Positions 52,792-62,392 are shown, counted from the first letter of the stretch. The stretch: DNA of 64,000 nt from Gammaproteobacteria bacterium (GCA_030433275.1 JAUILK010000013.1:1-64000); one strand, 5' to 3'. Made by a program: numbers and translations. The notes: a model not told the origin generated them from the sequence alone.

Positions 52792-54404
52792 GCGTTCAGC
52801 TGGAGCGCTCGCCTGGCCTCGGACGCAATGAGCTGTTGTTGGCCACAGTTCACCGTGGCTGGCTGTCCCACTTGGTGGGGCTTGCTCTCTTAGTGCTGAT
52901 CATCCTGGGCCTGTTTCATCAAACCGTCTGGTCCATCGTCGACAAGTGGGTGACTTCCGAGACTTATGCCCACGGTTTTTTCATCGTTCCGATCAGTCTC
53001 TGGCTGATCTGGCGTCGGCGCTCGATTTTGTCCGAGATCGTGCCGCGGTCGGATCCATGGGCTGCGCTGGTCTTGGCTGCGTTGGGGTTTGTATGGGTGC
53101 TGGGCGAGTTCGCGACCGTGGAACTGGTTCAGCAATATGCGGTCGTGGCCATGTTGATCACGAGCGTTTGGTTAGTGGGCGGGTCCCGGCTAGCGCGGGC
53201 CTGCGGTTTCCCGCTGTTTTTTCTGCTGCTCGCGGTGCCGTTCGGCTATTTCCTGGTGCCGCCGCTTATGCAGTTTACCGCTGACTGCGCAATTACTCTG
53301 GTGCGAATGAGCGGCGTTCCCGTTTACCGTGAGGGACTCACCTTTACCTTGCCGACGGGGACTTGGTCGGTTGTCGAGGCTTGCAGTGGCTTGCGCTATT
53401 TGATTGCCTCTTTCACGCTCGGCTGCCTTTATGCCTATCTAACCTACCGCAGTTGGGGCCGCCGGGCGCTGTTTGTTCTGGCCTCGGTCGTGGTTCCGAT
53501 CATTGCCAACGGGCTGCGTGCCTACCTCATCGTGATGGTCGGGCACCTCAGCAGTATGCGGCTTGCCACCGGGATCGACCATATTATTTATGGCTGGGTT
53601 TTTTTCGGGTTGGTGATGCTGATCTTGTTTTGGATCGGTGGTTTTTGGCGTGAGGATGGTACCGATAAAAGAGAGTATTTCGATCGCGGCGGCGGATTTT
53701 TCCAAAACCCGAGGAGTTCCTCCGCTACGATTGGTGGTAAGTGGCCGGCTATGGCCAGAATGGTGATGCTGATCGGTCTGGGCGCCACATTGCTGGCGAT
53801 GGCGCCATTCTATGTCGCTCATGTGCAATCCAGGCAGGCTAATGCCACAGCAGGCGTCGAATTGGCGCTTCCCACCGATTTGCCGGGGTGGCGGAAGGCA
53901 GCGGAACCCTTCGTCCGTTGGGCGCCGCATTATCCGCACGTCACCGGCGCGGTGAATCAAATTTATGTGGGTTCGGCTGGCCCCGTCGGCTTGTATATAG
54001 GGCTTTATCGTGACCAGCGGGAAGGGGCGGAGCTTATTGCTTGGGAAAATGGGATTGTTCTTCCGGGCAGCGCGTGGTACCGAGTGACCGAGGAGCAACG
54101 GTCGATTAGTCTGCTGGACGGTCGGACATTAAGCGTACCCGTGACCCGAATTACCAATGGCGAGCGTTACTTGGATGTATGGCGTTGGTTCTGGATTGCC
54201 GGGCAGTTCACCGCGAGCGAGTTTGTAGCCAAGACATTGACGTTAAAAGAACGTTTACTGGCCCGCTCCGATGCAGCGGCTCTGATCGCGATGTATGTTC
54301 CTGTGGACCACGGTGAACCTGATCCCCAACAAAAAATGCTTGTTTTCCTTCAAGAGGCACTGCCCGAGATTGAACGAAGCCTGGCTGCGGCCGTAGGGGG
54401 GTGA
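52788..54404 (+). CDS. xrtA: exosortase A fused to EpsI domain
   Basis: The first 290 residues of this 538-residue protein form a multi-helix exosortase with the catalytic residues Cys199 (VVEACSGLRYL), Arg244 (NGLRAYLIVMVGH) and His265 (GIDHIIYGWVFF). It recognises PEP-CTERM signals, cleaves near the PEP motif and probably transfers the protein to an EPS-linked acceptor. A linker and one more helix (about 325-345) precede an EpsI-type periplasmic domain (about 350-538, YIGLYRDQREGAELI). XrtA-EpsI fusions are common in exosortase A systems. The start overlaps the preceding stop, and a TTG-initiated glycosyltransferase starts 1 bp after its own stop. Confidence 0.96.
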   Translation: MSVQLERSPGLGRNELLLATVHRGWLSHLVGLALLVLIILGLFHQTVWSIVDKWVTSETYAHGFFIVPISLWLIWRRRSILSEIVPRSDPWAALVLAALGFVWVLGEFATVELVQQYAVVAMLITSVWLVGGSRLARACGFPLFFLLLAVPFGYFLVPPLMQFTADCAITLVRMSGVPVYREGLTFTLPTGTWSVVEACSGLRYLIASFTLGCLYAYLTYRSWGRRALFVLASVVVPIIANGLRAYLIVMVGHLSSMRLATGIDHIIYGWVFFGLVMLILFWIGGFWREDGTDKREYFDRGGGFFQNPRSSSATIGGKWPAMARMVMLIGLGATLLAMAPFYVAHVQSRQANATAGVELALPTDLPGWRKAAEPFVRWAPHYPHVTGAVNQIYVGSAGPVGLYIGLYRDQREGAELIAWENGIVLPGSAWYRVTEEQRSISLLDGRTLSVPVTRITNGERYLDVWRWFWIAGQFTASEFVAKTLTLKERLLARSDAAALIAMYVPVDHGEPDPQQKMLVFLQEALPEIERSLAAAVGG

Positions 54405-54405
54405 G

Positions 54406-55620
54406 TTGAACAAACCGCCGTTGTGCAGTCGGGGCCAACGCCCGTTGATCGTGCATGTCGTGCATCGTTTGGATGTCGGGGGTTTGGAAAACGGTGTCGT
54501 CAATTTAATCAATCGGCTGCCGCCGGCGACCTTTGACCACTGTGTGTTGGCATTGACCGAGATTACGGAATTCCGGCAGCGTATCGAGCGGCCGGAGGTC
54601 GATTGCCTTGCGTTGCACAAAAAGCCGGGCAAAGATCCGATGCTTTATCTGAAGTTGTGGCGCACCTTCAGGGCCTTGCAGCCGGCCATTGTCCACACCC
54701 GCAATTTGGCGACACTGGAGGCGCAGTTACCGGCGTTGCTCGCCGGTGTACCCGTCAGGGTACATGGTGAGCATGGTTGGGAGGCCGACGACGTAACTGC
54801 CCGCAGCCGCAAGAATCAATGGTTGCGCCGGGCCGGGCGGCCGCTGACACATCAGCACATAGCCGTTTCTCAACACATCAGTGAATATCTGCAGCGACGG
54901 ATCAAGGTTCCCAAAACACGGATCAGCCAGATTTATAATGGCGTCGATACCGCGCGTTTTCGGCCCCAGCCCGAGCGGGCCTGGGTAACCGAGCGTTTTG
55001 GTTTTGCCGACGCTTTCGTGGTCGGTACCGTTGAGCGCTTGCAAGCGGTCAAAGATCCGTTGAATCTCGCTCGGGCGTTTGTGCAGTTGTTGCGTCGTCA
55101 GCCTTTGCTGGCCGAGCGTGCGCGGTTGGTCGTAGTCGGTGCCGGACCGTTAGAGGATGCGCTGGAGAGCGTTCTTCAAGAAGGCGGTATTCGGCATCTG
55201 TGCTGGTTGGCTGGCAACCGAGCCGATGTGCCGATGCTGTTGCGCGGATTCGATCTCTTCGTATTGCCCTCGCTGGCGGAGGGCGTTTCCAACACCATCC
55301 TGGAAGCCATGGCAAGTGGTTTGCCGGTTGTGGCGACGGCTGTCGGCGGTAACCCGGAACTGGTGGAAAACGGGGTGACGGGGCGTTTGGTGCCCCCTGC
55401 CGATCCGCTTGCTTTGGCGGATGCAATGCTCGGCTATTTCGAGAATCCAGGCTTGGCTAGAGCCCACGGGCTGGCCGGACGTCGCTGCGCCGAGGAGCGT
55501 TTCAGCCTCGTAGCCATGGTCGACTCCTACGCGGAACTTTATGCAGTGCTTCTGGAGGGGCGTGGAATCAGTTGCGCGCAGACCCGACCGGCCGCAGCGG
55601 TTCCACCGAGGCCGAGATGA
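54406..55620 (+). CDS. XrtA-system GT4 glycosyltransferase (TIGR03088 family)
   Basis: This 404-residue GT-B enzyme has PLIVHVVHRLDVGGLENGVVN near the start, VHTRNLATLEAQLPA, VGTVERLQAVKDPLNLARAF and the donor-binding block SLAEGVSNTILEAMASGLPVV. It matches the second conserved PEP-CTERM glycosyltransferase. Initiation is probably at a TTG (54406-54408) behind a six-G run, 1 bp after the exosortase stop, since no ATG or GTG lies near the conserved N-terminus. It acts on the lipid-linked EPS intermediate. Confidence 0.92.
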   Translation: MNKPPLCSRGQRPLIVHVVHRLDVGGLENGVVNLINRLPPATFDHCVLALTEITEFRQRIERPEVDCLALHKKPGKDPMLYLKLWRTFRALQPAIVHTRNLATLEAQLPALLAGVPVRVHGEHGWEADDVTARSRKNQWLRRAGRPLTHQHIAVSQHISEYLQRRIKVPKTRISQIYNGVDTARFRPQPERAWVTERFGFADAFVVGTVERLQAVKDPLNLARAFVQLLRRQPLLAERARLVVVGAGPLEDALESVLQEGGIRHLCWLAGNRADVPMLLRGFDLFVLPSLAEGVSNTILEAMASGLPVVATAVGGNPELVENGVTGRLVPPADPLALADAMLGYFENPGLARAHGLAGRRCAEERFSLVAMVDSYAELYAVLLEGRGISCAQTRPAAAVPPRPR

Positions 55621-55664
55621 TTTTCTGAGCCGACAACGTTCATCGAAAGAGTGAGAGCAGTGTA

Positions 55665-57605
55665 GTGTGCGGCATCGTCGGGATTTTCCATCATGCAAAC
55701 GCGGGCTCGGTTGATCGGGATCTCCTGCATCGGATGAACGAGTCCCTTTTCCATCGGGGCCCGGACGACGGTGGGCTTTATGTCGAACCGCGGGTGGGGC
55801 TCGGACATCGGCGATTATCGATAATCGACCTCTCGGGTGGCCATCAGCCGTTGTTCAACGAAGACGGTTCGGTCGCTGTGGTTTTTAACGGCGAGATTTA
55901 CAACTATCAGGAGTTGGTTCCCGAACTGGCGGCGCGCGGCCATCGCTTTCGTACCCGCACCGATACCGAGGTGATCGTCCATGGCTGGGAGGAGTGGGGT
56001 GAGGCCTGCGTAGAACGTTTTCGCGGCATGTTCGGTTTCGCGGTGTGGGATAGCAACCGGCGCACGCTTTTTCTTGCTCGCGATCGCATCGGTATCAAAC
56101 CGCTCTATTACGCCATATTGCCGGAAGGGCGTTTGCTATTCGGTTCCGAGCTCAAGGCGCTGCTCGTCCATCCGGATTTACCGCGAACGATCATCCCTGA
56201 GGCCGTGGAGGAATATTTCGCCTACGGCTATATACCGGAGCCGCGAACCCTCTATCGCCACGCATTCAAGCTTCCCCCAGGCCATACCCTCACGATCAAG
56301 GCCGGTTGCCCGGTAGGCGAGCCGCGCCGGTATTGGGACCTCGATTTTGGTGAGCGCCGCAGCGCTGGGCAGAGCGTGGCCGATGACGAGCTGCGCGAGC
56401 GCCTGCGAGAGGCGGTTGGCAGCCACTTGGTGTCCGATGTTCCGGTCGGTGCCTTCCTCTCCGGCGGGGTCGATTCGAGCGCGGTTGTGGCAATGATGGC
56501 GGGAGAGAGTCGGCGCCCGATACATACCGCATCGATTTCGTTCGGGGAGGCGGAGTTCGACGAGTCTCGCTATGCCGCCGAGGTCGCCCGGCGCTACGGC
56601 ACCGATCACCGGGTCCGGCAGGTGGATCCGGATGATTTCAGCTTGGTCGAATGCTTGGCCGGGCTTTATGACGAGCCCTTCGCAGACAGTTCCGCCATGC
56701 CTACCTACCGGGTCTGTCAGCTCGCTCGCCAGGGGGTCAAGGTCGTCCTCTCCGGTGACGGTGGTGATGAGACCTTTGCCGGTTACCGGCGTTATCTCTG
56801 GTATCTGCGGGAGGAGCGGGTACGCGGGTTGCTGCCTTTGAGTCTACGTCGGTCATTGTTCGGGGTATTGAGTCGCCTGTATCCCAAACTCGATTGGGCC
56901 CCGCGCGTACTGCGCGCCAAGGCTACTTTGCAGGCTCTGGCGCAGGATCCGGTAGAGGGGTACTTTCATAGCGTTTCTATAGTCAATGCGGCTCAGTCAC
57001 ACGCGCTTTTCAGCCATGAATTTCGCCGGGCCTTGGGCGGTTATCGGGCTATCGAGGTTTTGCGCCGGCATGCTCGGCAGGCGCCGGCTCACCCTTTGTC
57101 CCGAGTTCAATACCTCGATTTCAAGACTTATTTGCCCGGCGATATTCTGACCAAAGTGGATCGTGCCAGCATGGCACATGCGTTGGAAGTGCGTGTGCCG
57201 ATCCTCGACCACGAATTCGTGGAGTGGGCCGCTGGATTGTCTCCCTCGCTCAAGCTCCAGAATGGCGAGGGTAAGTATCTGTTCAAGAAAGCCCTTCAGC
57301 CGCTGCTCTCGAACGACATTCTCTATCGTCGCAAGATGGGTTTTGCGGTGCCCTTGGCTGCCTGGTTCCGTGGACCTTTGCGTGAGCGGGCGCGTGAGGC
57401 GTTACTCGGCGAGCGACTCGCGGATACGGGCTGGTTCAACCGTCGTTACCTGGAGCGCATCGTCGCTGAGCATACCGCTGGACGGCGGGACCACAGCGCG
57501 CTCATGTGGACACTCTTAATGCTCGAACAGACCTACCGCAACGTCGAGCAACCGACGAACTCTGCGGTGGGCAATGTTCGGGCGGCCGTCGGAGGGGATG
57601 GATGA
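55665..57605 (+). CDS. XrtA-system amidotransferase (asparagine synthase-like)
   Basis: The 646-residue protein begins with a GTG-encoded Met and CGIVGIF, where Cys2 is the class II glutaminase nucleophile. It has RGPDDGG, GHRRLSIIDLSGGHQP and FNGEIYNYQEL, then the ATP-pyrophosphatase domain with FLSGGVDSSAVVAMM and SGDGGDETFAGYRRY. It matches the exosortase A amidotransferase family (TIGR03108). It probably amidates a carboxyl (uronic or amino acid) in the EPS or its precursor rather than making free asparagine. Its stop overlaps the next start (ATGA). Confidence 0.94.
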   Translation: MCGIVGIFHHANAGSVDRDLLHRMNESLFHRGPDDGGLYVEPRVGLGHRRLSIIDLSGGHQPLFNEDGSVAVVFNGEIYNYQELVPELAARGHRFRTRTDTEVIVHGWEEWGEACVERFRGMFGFAVWDSNRRTLFLARDRIGIKPLYYAILPEGRLLFGSELKALLVHPDLPRTIIPEAVEEYFAYGYIPEPRTLYRHAFKLPPGHTLTIKAGCPVGEPRRYWDLDFGERRSAGQSVADDELRERLREAVGSHLVSDVPVGAFLSGGVDSSAVVAMMAGESRRPIHTASISFGEAEFDESRYAAEVARRYGTDHRVRQVDPDDFSLVECLAGLYDEPFADSSAMPTYRVCQLARQGVKVVLSGDGGDETFAGYRRYLWYLREERVRGLLPLSLRRSLFGVLSRLYPKLDWAPRVLRAKATLQALAQDPVEGYFHSVSIVNAAQSHALFSHEFRRALGGYRAIEVLRRHARQAPAHPLSRVQYLDFKTYLPGDILTKVDRASMAHALEVRVPILDHEFVEWAAGLSPSLKLQNGEGKYLFKKALQPLLSNDILYRRKMGFAVPLAAWFRGPLRERAREALLGERLADTGWFNRRYLERIVAEHTAGRRDHSALMWTLLMLEQTYRNVEQPTNSAVGNVRAAVGGDG

Positions 57606-58840
57606 CATTGAGCGTGCTGCATGTTTTGGATCATTCCATACCGTTGCATAGCGGCTATAGCTTTCGTACTCGCGCCATTCTCGAGCAGCAACGGGCTCTG
57701 GGTTGGTTCACGTGGCATATCACCGGTCCTAAGCATTATGGCACCAATGCCAGTGAGGAGGAGGTCGACGGCCTGCATTTCTACCGCTGCATGCCGTTGC
57801 CGGGTTGGCAAGCGAGGGCGCCGGTGCTCAATCAGCTGGCGGTGGTGCATCGTCTGGAACGACGGTTGATGCAGGTGATCGCCAAGGTACAGCCGGATCT
57901 CATCCATGCGCATTCCCCGGCCCTCAACGGCTTGGCCGCTTTGCGCGTTGCACGCCGCTGGCGGCTGCCTGTGGTCTACGAAGTGCGTGCGCTTTGGGAG
58001 GATGCCGCGGTCGATCATGGCACGACCCGGCCGGGCAGCGTGCGCTACCGGCTTACCAGCGCTCTGGAGACCTATGTCTTACGGCGCGTCGATGCGGTTA
58101 CCTGTATTTGCGAGGGATTACGCGGGAATATCGTCGCCCGGGGTATTCCTGCCAAGCGCATTACGGTTATCCCCAATGCGGTGGATCCGGCACGTTTCCG
58201 CTTCGATCTACCGCGCGATGGGGTGCTGGCCACTCAACTTGGACTAGACGGCGACGCCACAGTGCTGGGGTTCATCGGCTCGTACTACGGCTACGAGGGC
58301 TTGGAGCTTGCGGTACGCGCGCTTGGTGCCATTCGTCGACGGTATCCGCGGGTGCGTTTGCTATTGGTCGGCGGCGGTCCTCAGGAGGAATCTCTACGCA
58401 GACTGGTGCACGAGTTGGGTCTTGCAGACGCGGTCTTGTTTGCCGGCCGCATTCCCCATGATCGGGTGGCCCGTTACTACAGTCTGGTGGATGTGTTTCT
58501 CTATCCCCGGTTGCCGATGCGCCTCACCGAATTGGTTACGCCGCTGAAGCCGTTGGAGGCGATGGCACAGGGGCGATTGGTGGTGGCCTCCGATGTCGGT
58601 GGGCATCGTGAGCTCATTCGGGACGGTGAGAATGGATTTCTTTTCCCGGCGGGCTCGGTCGATGGCGTAGTCGAGGGCCTGGCCCATTGTCTCTCTGCGG
58701 TCGAGCGTTGGCCCGAAATTCGTGCGACTGCCCGGCATTTTGTCGAGACGGAACGAAACTGGACGGTCAGCGTCGGGCGTTACGCCGGCGTTTATCAGCC
58801 GTTGTTGCAGAGGCCGGCGGGGCTGATGGATCATGCCTAG
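57602..58840 (+). CDS. exosortase A-associated glycosyltransferase (Daro_2409-like)
   Basis: The 412-residue enzyme starts MTLSVLHVLDHSIPLHSGYSF, the signature of the TIGR04063 group. GLHFYRC-type and HAHSPALNGLAALRVAR segments follow, with a GT-B C-terminal domain (FIGSYYGYEGLELAVRAL, then RLTELVTPLKPLEAMAQGRLVV with the conserved acidic donor site). It extends the EPS repeat. It overlaps the amidotransferase by 4 bp and the next glycosyltransferase by 8 bp. Confidence 0.92.
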   Translation: MTLSVLHVLDHSIPLHSGYSFRTRAILEQQRALGWFTWHITGPKHYGTNASEEEVDGLHFYRCMPLPGWQARAPVLNQLAVVHRLERRLMQVIAKVQPDLIHAHSPALNGLAALRVARRWRLPVVYEVRALWEDAAVDHGTTRPGSVRYRLTSALETYVLRRVDAVTCICEGLRGNIVARGIPAKRITVIPNAVDPARFRFDLPRDGVLATQLGLDGDATVLGFIGSYYGYEGLELAVRALGAIRRRYPRVRLLLVGGGPQEESLRRLVHELGLADAVLFAGRIPHDRVARYYSLVDVFLYPRLPMRLTELVTPLKPLEAMAQGRLVVASDVGGHRELIRDGENGFLFPAGSVDGVVEGLAHCLSAVERWPEIRATARHFVETERNWTVSVGRYAGVYQPLLQRPAGLMDHA

Positions 58841-60002
58841 TGTCGGCAAGGCGCTCTACGAGCGGCAAGGGGAAGTGGGGAGCATACCTGATAGCGGTAA
58901 GAAGGTTTCGGGAGACCCACGGGCGCCGAGGCTTGTCGTAATCGGGCCGATCGCCCCGCCGGCGGGCGGTATGGCGAATCAGACTCGGCAGCTCGTCGAA
59001 TTGTGGCGTGCGGAGGGTCTAGGTGTCGATTTGGTTCCGGTCAATCCTCCGTACCGAGCCGCTTGGATCGGCCGAATGCGTGGTGTTCGGGCGGTGTTTC
59101 GGCTGCTGTTCTATATCCCGGCGGTTTGGCGAGCTCTCGATCGAGTGGATGTGGTCCATATAATGGCCAACTCGGGTTGGTCATGGTTTTTGTTCGCTGT
59201 TCCGCCGCTCGTACTGGGTCGTCTGAGAGGGGTGGTTTGTGTCGTCAACTATCGGGGTGGTTGTGCGGGGGAATTCTTGGATCGGTTCGGCTGGGCGGCG
59301 AAGCCTTTCATGAGATGCGCTGATGCGATCGTTGTGCCTTCGACTTTTCTCCGGGAGATTTTTTCCCCGCATGGCATACCGGTGCGGGTCGTTCCCAACA
59401 TTATCGATACGGAGCGCTTTCGCTGGCGAGAGCCATCCGCTACTCGGCTCTTGAATCCCCGCATCGTAGTTACTCGTCATCTGGAGCTTATCTACGATGT
59501 GGCCACGGCGGTGCGCGCGTTTCAGCTCGTGCACCGGCAGGTGCCCGCTGCCACGCTCACCATTGCCGGGGCCGGTCCCGAGCTTTCGGCACTGGAGCAG
59601 ATGGTCGCCGAGTTGGGGCTCGGCAATGCGGTTACCTTTACGGGCTCCCTGAGTGTGAAGCGGATGGCGGAGCTATACCACAGCGCGGATATCATGCTGA
59701 ACACCAGCCGTGTAGACAATATGCCGAACTCCATACTCGAAGCGCTTGCCAGCGGTGTGCCGGTCGTCAGTACCAAGGTCGGCGGAATTCCCCATATGGT
59801 CCGCGATAAAGAGACGGCTCTGCTGATCGAGCCCGGTGATACCGAGGCGGCGGCCGCCGCCGTGATTCGGATATTGAACGATCGCGCTCTTGCCGTCGGG
59901 TTGGCTCAGAGAGGGCGGCAGGCCGTTGCCCAGTATACTTGGCAGGCCGTGCGTCAGCAGTGGTTGTCTTTGTACCGACGCGTTTTGGGGTGGGAAGTAT
60001 GA
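58833..60002 (+). CDS. GT4 family glycosyltransferase
   Basis: This 389-residue GT-B glycosyltransferase has VIGPIAPPAGGMANQTRQLVE near residue 36, VVNYRGGCAGEFL, VPSTFLREIFSPHGI and VPNIIDTERFRWR. The donor-site block is DNMPNSILEALASGVPVVST. The first 30 residues are poorly conserved in character and could include a too-early start, but the overlap with the preceding gene is typical of this operon. Sugar specificity cannot be read from sequence. Its stop overlaps the next gene through ATGA. Confidence 0.92.
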   Translation: MPSVGKALYERQGEVGSIPDSGKKVSGDPRAPRLVVIGPIAPPAGGMANQTRQLVELWRAEGLGVDLVPVNPPYRAAWIGRMRGVRAVFRLLFYIPAVWRALDRVDVVHIMANSGWSWFLFAVPPLVLGRLRGVVCVVNYRGGCAGEFLDRFGWAAKPFMRCADAIVVPSTFLREIFSPHGIPVRVVPNIIDTERFRWREPSATRLLNPRIVVTRHLELIYDVATAVRAFQLVHRQVPAATLTIAGAGPELSALEQMVAELGLGNAVTFTGSLSVKRMAELYHSADIMLNTSRVDNMPNSILEALASGVPVVSTKVGGIPHMVRDKETALLIEPGDTEAAAAAVIRILNDRALAVGLAQRGRQAVAQYTWQAVRQQWLSLYRRVLGWEV

Positions 60003-61384
60003 CAGCGGCGCGGGAAGGGCTGCGGGATTGTTGGCGCGCGACGGTTTCGCGCGCAATATTCCCGCTGCACGAGCGCTTGAAGGGTCACCGCTCTGTGGTA
60101 TGGCGACGCGATTTGGAGCGCAGCCAATGGTGGTCACCGGAGACGCTGGAAGCGCATAGGCTGAGCCGGCTCAGAGAGTTTCTGGCACGTGTGCAGCGGA
60201 CGGTGCCCTATTATCGAGCGCTTTTTAAGGAAATCGGGTTCCAAGCGGAGGAACTTTGCGACGTTGGCGATCTGTGCAAAGTGCCGCTGCTCGATAAGCC
60301 GACGATACGGGCGAATTTGAATGCATTGAAGGCCGAAGGGGCCAAGGGGTTGGCCGCGTTCAATACCGGCGGCTCATCCGGTGAGCCGCTGACCTTTTTT
60401 TTATCGCGCGAGCGCGTCTCTCACGATGTCGCGGCCAAGTGGCGTGCCACACGCTGGTGGGGGGTGGATATCGGTGATCCGGAGGTCGTGCTCTGGGGCT
60501 CGCCGATCGAGTTGGGCGCCCAGGATCGCCTCAAGGCAATTCGTGATCGGTTGCTACGCAGTAGACTTCTGCCGGCGTTCGCCATGTCCGATTCCAATAT
60601 GACCCGGTTTCTCCAAGACATCCGCCGCATTCGACCACGCATGCTGTTCGGCTATCCTTCCGCGTTGGCGCTGCTGGCCAGCACCGCCGAACGTCGGGAC
60701 ATGAGCATGGACGATCTTGGTATTCGAGTCGCTTTTGTAACCGGTGAACGGCTTTATCCTGAGCAAAGAGAGTGCATTGCCGGTGTTTTCGGCTGCCGTG
60801 TTGCCAACGGCTACGGAGGGAGGGATGCGGGATTCATCGCGCACGAGTGTTCACAGGGCGGTATGCACCTGAGCGCTGAGGATATCGTGGTGGAAACCAT
60901 AGATGCTCGGGGTGATCCGGTGGCGGCAGGCCACCCTGGGGAGATCGTGGTAACGCACATGGCCACCGGCGAGTTTCCGTTCATCCGTTACCGAACCGGC
61001 GATGTAGGGCTTTTCGACGAGGCCGATTGCCCTTGTGGCCGGAGTCTCCCCGTACTGCGCGAAATCCACGGGCGGACGACGGACTTCGTGGTTGCCGCCG
61101 ACGGGACGCTTATGCACGGGCTCGCACTTATTTATACCGTCCGTGCATTGCCGGGAATTCGCACGTTCAAGATCGTGCAGGAGAGCCGGGATCTGGTGCG
61201 GGTGTTGGTAATTCCGAGCGGCGATTTGACCCAGGGTATCGCGGAAAAAATTCGTGCCGGTTTTCGGGCTCGGCTCGGATCGCAGGTGGATGTCAGAGTG
61301 GAGCCGGTTGAGTCGATTCCGCCGGAGCGATCCGGTAAATTCCGCTATGTGGTCAGTCGTATCGCTACGAGCGTGGTTGGGTAG
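59999..61384 (+). CDS. CapK/phenylacetate-CoA-ligase-like adenylating enzyme
   Basis: The 461-residue protein belongs to the adenylate-forming superfamily. NTGGSSGEPLTFFLS is the phosphate loop, GYGGRDAGFIAHEC the adenine/substrate region, FPFIRYRTGDVG the core motif, and a C-terminal domain ends in ERSGKFRYV, where the Lys is the usual catalytic residue. Relatives (CapK, PaaK-like) occur in polysaccharide clusters and may activate an acyl or aryl acid for attachment to the polymer. No acyl carrier protein gene is adjacent. Start ATG 59999 overlaps the upstream stop. Confidence 0.88.
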   Translation: MTAAREGLRDCWRATVSRAIFPLHERLKGHRSVVWRRDLERSQWWSPETLEAHRLSRLREFLARVQRTVPYYRALFKEIGFQAEELCDVGDLCKVPLLDKPTIRANLNALKAEGAKGLAAFNTGGSSGEPLTFFLSRERVSHDVAAKWRATRWWGVDIGDPEVVLWGSPIELGAQDRLKAIRDRLLRSRLLPAFAMSDSNMTRFLQDIRRIRPRMLFGYPSALALLASTAERRDMSMDDLGIRVAFVTGERLYPEQRECIAGVFGCRVANGYGGRDAGFIAHECSQGGMHLSAEDIVVETIDARGDPVAAGHPGEIVVTHMATGEFPFIRYRTGDVGLFDEADCPCGRSLPVLREIHGRTTDFVVAADGTLMHGLALIYTVRALPGIRTFKIVQESRDLVRVLVIPSGDLTQGIAEKIRAGFRARLGSQVDVRVEPVESIPPERSGKFRYVVSRIATSVVG

Positions 61385-61391
61385 GCAAGGA

Positions 61392-62363
61392 ATGCAGAAG
61401 CTATCGATCCTGATTTACCATCGTGTGCTCGATACCTCCGATCCATTACAGCCTGGTATCGTGGACCGCTCCCTCTTCGATCGGCAGATGTGGGGGATCT
61501 CCCGGTTTTTCCGCGTGCTGCCGCTCGCCGAAGCGGTAAATCGGTTGCGCAAGGGCACCTTGCCGCGCCGCGCGCTCTGCGTCACTTTCGATGATGGCTA
61601 TCGCGACAACGTCGAGGTAGCCTTGCCGATACTTCGCAAGCACTGCGTTCACGCCACTTTTTTCATCGCCACAGGCTTTCTCGGCGGTGGTTGCATGTGG
61701 AACGATCGGGTCATCGAGGCGGTTCGAGGTCTAAACGGCGATCGCGTCGATTTAAAGGAATTCACCGGCCAACAGTTCGATCTGCCAGTTGGTCTTCGTG
61801 CCCGTGGCTCGGTTTTGCAGGCCATATTGCGCGCGATCAAGCATCTGCCTTTCACGCAGCGGGAGGCTGCGGTGGCGTTTATTGAAAAACAGGCTGGTCG
61901 AACGATACCCGATCTCATGGTGCGGGAACCCGATATTCGTGCGCTTCTGCGGGGGGGGATGGACATCGGCGCCCATACTGTAAACCACCCCATCCTCAGC
62001 CGATTGCCTGTGATGGAGGCGAGACGGGAAATCGCAGCGAGTAAGCAAACGCTGGAATCGGTAACCGGGCACCCGGTGCGTTTGTTTGCCTATCCGAACG
62101 GCAATCCGGGACTCGATTATGGCGAGGCGCATGTCGCCATGGTACGAGAGCTTGGGTTCGACGCCGCCGTAAGTACGGCGTGGGGTTGTGCCGGTATGCG
62201 CAGCGATCGGTACCAATTGCCGCGGTTCACACCCTGGGATCGGCCGTTGCCGCGCTATCTGGCGCGGCTGGCGCTGATGCGGTTGCGGTCTCCAGCGATG
62301 ACAGGCGATTCTATAGCCTCAGCGGCCTTCGATGTCACCGAGCGGGACGTCGAAGGCCAGTGA
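61392..62363 (+). CDS. second polysaccharide deacetylase
   Basis: The 323-residue NodB-family protein has LSILIYHRVL at its start, the metal-binding VTFDDGYRDNVEVALPIL (Asp pair), ATFFIATGFL, and MDIGAHTVNHPILSRL with the His ligands. FAYPNGNPGLDYG and a C-terminal substrate-side His/Asp region follow. No signal peptide is evident. It differs from the DUF3473 deacetylase at 49494 and so may act on a different sugar or stage. It begins 7 bp after the CapK-like gene and is the last plus-strand gene of the EPS run. Confidence 0.9.
   Translation: MQKLSILIYHRVLDTSDPLQPGIVDRSLFDRQMWGISRFFRVLPLAEAVNRLRKGTLPRRALCVTFDDGYRDNVEVALPILRKHCVHATFFIATGFLGGGCMWNDRVIEAVRGLNGDRVDLKEFTGQQFDLPVGLRARGSVLQAILRAIKHLPFTQREAAVAFIEKQAGRTIPDLMVREPDIRALLRGGMDIGAHTVNHPILSRLPVMEARREIAASKQTLESVTGHPVRLFAYPNGNPGLDYGEAHVAMVRELGFDAAVSTAWGCAGMRSDRYQLPRFTPWDRPLPRYLARLALMRLRSPAMTGDSIASAAFDVTERDVEGQ
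62324..62358 (+). terminator. strong hairpin at the 3' end of the deacetylase gene
   Basis: Thirteen-nt arms (62324-62336 and 62346-62358) are complementary except for one position, with a 9-nt loop. The stem lies inside the last codons and ends 2 bp before the stop codon; TGTATTGTTTT follows. It may stop or stabilise the EPS operon transcript. Confidence 0.5.
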
Positions 62364-62392
62364 GCTGTATTGTTTTACCCCAGAAGGCCGCA

